64,000 nt of DNA from positions 2,556,467 through 2,620,466 of the forward strand of contig BDGG01000002.1 of the NCBI GenBank assembly GCA_001949185.1, read 5' to 3'. The DNA comes from Ramazzottius varieornatus. Its lineage: Eukaryota; Tardigrada; Eutardigrada; Parachela; Ramazzottiidae. A program made the translations under genes and the position numbers. This document shows, in pieces, positions 59,784 through 64,000 of this stretch (positions are counted from its first letter, which is position 1; each line of letters starts with the position of its first letter). The notes beneath the pieces are model-generated. The model was not told the DNA's origin and did no database searches. It saw only the letters and a program-made list of their open reading frames with translations.

Positions 59784-60238
59784 TATCCTCAGCGATAGCC
59801 GTAAAGTCCGTTCCCTTCCTCGTTTGTTTCTCTTCGTAACACGACAGAAGAACATCCGAATTGCATGCGCCTGACGTAACACCGACACCTCACAACCATG
59901 CTATGGACGTGTCTTTAGTGCAGAACGCGAGTGACGTAGGACGGCAGAGAAACCGGGTGCACCAAATCTGGCGTTGACTTGATTGCACGTGTCGCAGCCA
60001 CACTTCTGCAAGCACTTTAGAATGGGAGTAAGTATGGGGATTTATGGGAGGTGGTTTGTTTTGATTTTTCCCACCGATGCATGTTTTACAGTTACACTAG
60101 GAATTGTGTTTCTCTTTCTGCAAGGCCAGCTTTTCGTGTGGATGAATCCTGGATGAATGCTCTCACTGCTTCGTAACCTTTGCACAAAGGAACCATTGTA
60201 TTCATAGCTGGAACATAAAGGAGCTGTAAGAATCCAAG

Positions 60239-61292
60239 ATGGGGTTATTTGGACAAACGAAGGTGGATCCAAAGGCACAGGTGGACGAATGGACCAAAAC
60301 ATGCAGGACATCAGTACGGGATATGGATCGTCAAATTCGCAGTATGTTCTGATTCTGGTCTTGCTGCGTTTTCTTACGTCCAGAGATAACGTAATGTACG
60401 CTTGGTTAGATATCCAGAGAGAAGAAGAGCGAGCGAAACGGTGCCTGAAGGATGCAGCCAAGAAAGGCGACAAGGACGTGTGTAAAATATTGGCCAAGGA
60501 GATTGTTCGTTCACGGAAGACCGTCAACAAGATGAACCTAGCCAAGGTCCAGGTCAATTCCTTGATATTACACATGCGCCATCAACTGTGTAAGTTTTGG
60601 TACTTTCTTGTGGTTGAAAGAGAAGTCTGCAGGAGGAATTTTACGGTTGAATTTATGTCTTTCTTGCAGCAACATTGAGAGTCGCTGGCTCCCTACAAAA
60701 ATCGACAGAAGTCATGACAGCTATGCAGAATCTAATCAGGATGCCAGAAATCAACGCGATAATGCAGGGAATGGCGAAAGAGATGATGCGAGTAGGTCTA
60801 AAATTTGCGTATTTTTCAGAAAAAAGATATTTTTCAGAAAAGATATTAGTTTGCATCGGTCCGCCCATCTTGCACATGATGTCATGCATTCCAGTCTCCT
60901 AACACGTGTGTGCTTTGTCGTCATGCGGGATTTCATGAACATACCTTGATTTTTTTGAGTTTTCGTGATGCTTAATTCCAGTCTGTCGTTCGCAGGCTGG
61001 TATTATCGAAGAAATGATGGATGACGCCATGGACTCCCTTGACGATCCTGATCTTGAGGAACAAGCTGATGTGGAAGTGGAGAAGGTCCTGTGGGAGCTG
61101 ACAGAAGGCAAATTGGGCGAAGCTCCTCGCGTCCTCGACGACAGTCTTCCCGCAGGTTCCAGTCGTACAAAAGTTCCTAGCGGTGGCGTCAAAGCGCGAA
61201 CTCCTGCCCTTAGTAATCCAGACGTGGCTGAGGGAGACGAGGAAGAAGACCTCGAAACAGTGAGGCAGCGATTGTCCGAGTTGAAGAGCTGA
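60239..61292 (+). CDS. CHMP3: charged multivesicular body protein 3 (ESCRT-III, VPS24)
   Basis: Four exons (60239-60341, 60410-60589, 60670-60791, 60996-61292) give 233 residues. The start MGLFGQTKVDPKAQVDEW is typical. The basic helical core runs NIQREEERAKRCLKDAAKKG, CKILAKEIVRSRKTVNKM and LRVAGSLQKSTEVMTAMQNL. The acidic second half starts AGIIEEMMDDAMDSLDD, and the C-terminal DLETVRQRLSELKS is a MIM1 motif for VPS4 MIT binding. It polymerises with other ESCRT-III subunits on endosomal and plasma membranes for inward budding and abscission. Its 3' end is 222 bp from the convergent PHPT1 gene. Confidence 0.95.
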
Positions 61293-61513
61293 GGACCCAA
61301 AAAAACGTTCTTCCGCGTTTTATTCAATTGTAAAAATGAATTCCTCTCTTCATTTTTCACCTTTTTTATTCACACCCACAGTTGATGTTTTATCTAAACA
61401 GGTTTGTTTCTACTTCAGTTGCCTAATTTTCGGATGCGAAGTGCAAAAGCGGGGTCGGATTACAAGGAGATAAAAGAATGAAACAAAAACAAAGAATTCC
61501 TAAAAATTAGTTA

Positions 61514-61858
61514 CTAGTATCCTTCGTTCGACCAAGTTAACTTCGACGAAGGGAAAGCTTTCTTAAGAATCGAAACAGTAACCTCGTGGTCAGCCTTTCC
61601 ATAGCCGATGGAGTGACCATAAACGGAAATCACATTGCCATTTCGTTCGATTCTTCCACCACCAAGACATTCCGTTGAGATTCCCTTCTTCTTCAGTTCC
61701 TTTTCCGTCTTCTCAAACACATTCGCATGGTACTCCGCCGAAGCATTACCGCGCACGATATTTTTCGACTGGTTATCCTTGTCTGTTGCTTTGATTAAAA
61801 CGTACTTGAAGATACCGCTGTCGTCGATTTCCACATCGGGGACTTCTTTGATAGACAT
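61514..61858 (-). CDS. PHPT1: 14-kDa phosphohistidine phosphatase (Janus/Ocnus family)
   Basis: Single exon, 114 residues. VEIDDSGIFKYVLIKA, the catalytic-histidine segment RGNASAEYHANVFE, ECLGGGRIERN, ISVYGHSIGYGKADHE and the terminal LTWSNEGY follow the PHPT1 order throughout. The histidine in EYHA corresponds to the active-site His53 of the human enzyme. It removes phosphate from phosphohistidine in proteins. It is slightly shorter than the human form (125 residues), lacking the Ala/Ser-rich insert. Lack of introns contrasts with its neighbours. Transcribed away from STT3, 638 bp between start codons. Confidence 0.95.
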   Translation of the reverse strand: MSIKEVPDVEIDDSGIFKYVLIKATDKDNQSKNIVRGNASAEYHANVFEKTEKELKKKGISTECLGGGRIERNGNVISVYGHSIGYGKADHEVTVSILKKAFPSSKLTWSNEGY

Positions 61859-62495
61859 TGCTTGGAAAACGGGAAGCGCTCTGTAAAGACAACAGATTGA
61901 TCATGACCAACAGCTCATACCCGTCATACCGTTTCACCTCCTACCGTCCCAGCGCAGACAGAAACTTAGCAGTGAATGTGGTTTTCGGGATGATGCATCG
62001 CATAACAGCTTCCCTCCCGAGCCGGTTATTGTGATGCTGCGGCCAGGATGCGGGAAAGGTCTGTCCTGCAAGATCCTGGACGAGAACGAGACGTCGGGAA
62101 GAAACCTGGATTGAAAGAGGATTTTACGGAAAAAGAAATTTCGATAGGTGATTTATGCAATCAAACTTTTTCATTCGTAGCGTTCAATCAATCGGAGGTG
62201 CTCGCTCTCGTTCAGGTAATGGTGCTAAGGGATGTGGTGCCACCACATGAAACCCAGTGCAGGTGTTCGTTACGTCACGACGCTGACGTATTGCGATTTG
62301 GCATCGATAAAAGTGGACGTGGAAGAAAGACTAGAAAATCCATTCTTTTAATTTTCCTCGTTCTTTCGGGCCTTAACTCTGTTCCTTCTAGGCCTAGTCT
62401 GCAACGATCTGCATTCATTGGGTTTATATAAGTGAACGGAAGTAGTTGCAGTCTTTCGACGGATGGAGTGTGGAGCGGGACGTCGGTGAAGCACC

Positions 62496-64000
62496 ATGTC
62501 TGCGTCGGAAGCCGGTGGAGGAGTAGTGGTCAGCAGGACGTCCAAACCGACTCGCGAAAAGGCCTCCACGGCAGCTGCATCTTCGATCCCGTCGGAGGAT
62601 GCCGTGAAGAAAATTTCGGACGGCGGAGCAGCTGTCCAAACGAAGCCAACAAAGCGGAAGATGACGGCCAAGATGGGCTTCATCACTCTGTTTCCCATTT
62701 TAATATTGACGCTAGCCTGGATAGCAGGCTTTTGCTCAAGACTTTTCGCTGTGGTGCGCTTTGAAGCCATCATTCACGAGTTTGATCCTTGGTTCAATTA
62801 TCGAGCCACGCATTACATGGTCAAGAATGGTTTTTACAATTTCCTCAATTGGTTTGACGAACGCGCGTGGTTTCCACTGGGCCGTATTGTTGGAGGCACG
62901 GTAAGCGTAGCTTGATTGACCGATTGGAACTGTTCCCCCCATTTGTTCTGTTTTCTGGGCCCATGACGTCATCGTAGCTTCGTTTCCGTACTACTGTGCG
63001 TGACTACTTACTTTGGTATGGCGTGACGTCATGGTCGAGTTTACTGAGCGGTTGTGTTTATCGATTTTCTTTGTGCTATTAGGTGTATCCAGGCTTGATG
63101 GTTACTTCCGGTGCCATTCACTACTTTCTGAGCTTGCTGAACATTCCCGTCCACATTCGCGACGTTTGTGTCTTTCTCGCGCCGATCTTCAGCGGTCTGA
63201 CGGCCATCGCCACGTTTCTCCTCACGAAAGAGCTATGGAGTACAGGAGCTGGCCTCTTCGCAGCCTGCTTCATCGCCATCGTGCCCGGTTACATTTCGCG
63301 ATCCGTCGCGGGATCTTACGACAACGAAGGCATTGCCATTTTCGCTCTGATCTTCGTTTACTACCTCTGGGTGAGAAGCTTGTTCGCAAATTATTTTCAC
63401 TACCCTATCTGGAATCGCAGCACGAAACCACGCTATGGATCGCGTTCCTTGACGTGGTGAAAGCAGGGCTTCTTTGCTGTATTTCGCGACGGGCAGGGTA
63501 AAGCGTTGAATAATATTTTTTTCATCTCTTTGCTTGATCGCAGGTGAAAAGTGTCAACACAGGGTCAGTTTACTGGGGTGCTCTCACCGCTCTAGCCTAC
63601 TTCTACATGGTATCAGCATGGGGAGGCTACGTTTTCATCATCAACCTGATCCCACTGCACGTCTTCGCTCTCATCCTCATGGGTCGTTTCAGCAGCCGCA
63701 TCTACGTAGCCTACTCCACCTTTTACATCCTCGGAACTCTTCTGTCCATGCAGATCCCATTCGTGGGATTCCAGCCCATCAGGACCAGTGAACACATGGC
63801 CGCGGCGGGAGTGTTCGCGCTTTTGAACGCGCTGGCATTCTTGAAGTACCTGCAACGCTTCAAGAAGCAGATCAACCTGTGGTTGCTAGCGGGTGGCGCG
63901 GCTGCTGCGGTCTTTGCTGCCGTTGTCGGACTAACCGTCACCGGGCACATCGCACCATGGAGTGGAAGGTTTTACAGTCTTTGGGATACCGGTTATGCCA
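62496..64000 (+). CDS. STT3B: oligosaccharyltransferase catalytic subunit STT3 (B-type), 5' part
   Basis: Exons 62496-62900 and 63083-63370 and the start of a third (from 63544) are in the window; the gene continues beyond 64000. A cytosolic N-terminus of about 60 residues precedes TM1. The first catalytic loop holds [20 protein letters not shown] and [18 protein letters not shown]. Then come [40 protein letters not shown] and [36 protein letters not shown] matches STT3B rather than STT3A (VQSSEHMAALGVF), and the long N-terminus agrees. It transfers the oligosaccharide from dolichol pyrophosphate to Asn-X-Ser/Thr in the ER lumen; the WWDYG motif would be downstream. Confidence 0.95.

Noticed and set aside
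1-64000. CRISPR arrays, operons or prophage
   Set aside because: The DNA is animal nuclear sequence with spliced genes, and no regularly spaced direct repeats occur.

Overview
The window is nuclear DNA from an animal. Genes are split by short GT-AG introns (about 50 to 700 bp) with clear acceptors, and the encoded proteins are metazoan: a TLX-class homeodomain protein, an invertebrate gustatory receptor, a natriuretic-peptide-receptor-like protein and an iGluR-type ligand-binding protein. Gene density, short introns and an invertebrate-type gustatory receptor suggest a small-bodied ecdysozoan; a tardigrade would fit, but the sequence alone does not prove this. Three N runs (204, 50 and 50 bp) mark a draft assembly.

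The left 24 kb is repeat-rich and decaying. It holds two MITE-sized elements with 8-bp target-site duplications (hAT-like), two foldback elements, several copies of a TA-flanked MITE, and a plasma-membrane Ca2+-ATPase relic on the minus strand (6.1-10.7 kb) with at least five disabling lesions. Next comes a minus-strand natriuretic-receptor-like gene without kinase or cyclase domains (13.0-15.9 kb) and a broken tandem copy of it (16.4-17.2 kb). A plus-strand glutamate-receptor ligand-binding domain without a channel (18.8-21.6 kb) has frame breaks. A 95-residue acidic hydrophilic ORF in three exons lies at 23.8-24.3 kb.

The middle holds the TLX homeobox gene (25.1-27.0 kb, minus), a 5-kb gene-poor stretch, and a divergent pair of secreted low-complexity proteins (32.5-34.1 kb minus, 34.8-36.0 kb plus). 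A ZNHIT6/BCD1-like snoRNP assembly factor (minus) lies head-to-head with a 13-exon long-chain acyl-CoA synthetase (plus). They are followed by a single-exon orphan gene with a TATA box (43.8-44.3 kb), a three-exon gustatory receptor (45.1-46.7 kb) and a PM20D2-like M20 peptidase (47.4-48.7 kb, minus) carrying one in-frame TAA.

The right 13 kb is compact housekeeping DNA: GTF3C3 (TFIIIC TPR subunit, minus) head-to-head with the SNARE YKT6, then uridine-cytidine kinase, the ESCRT-III subunit CHMP3, phosphohistidine phosphatase PHPT1 (minus), and the 5' part of the oligosaccharyltransferase catalytic subunit STT3 (B-type), which runs off the window. These genes are not a pathway; several share short divergent promoter intervals.
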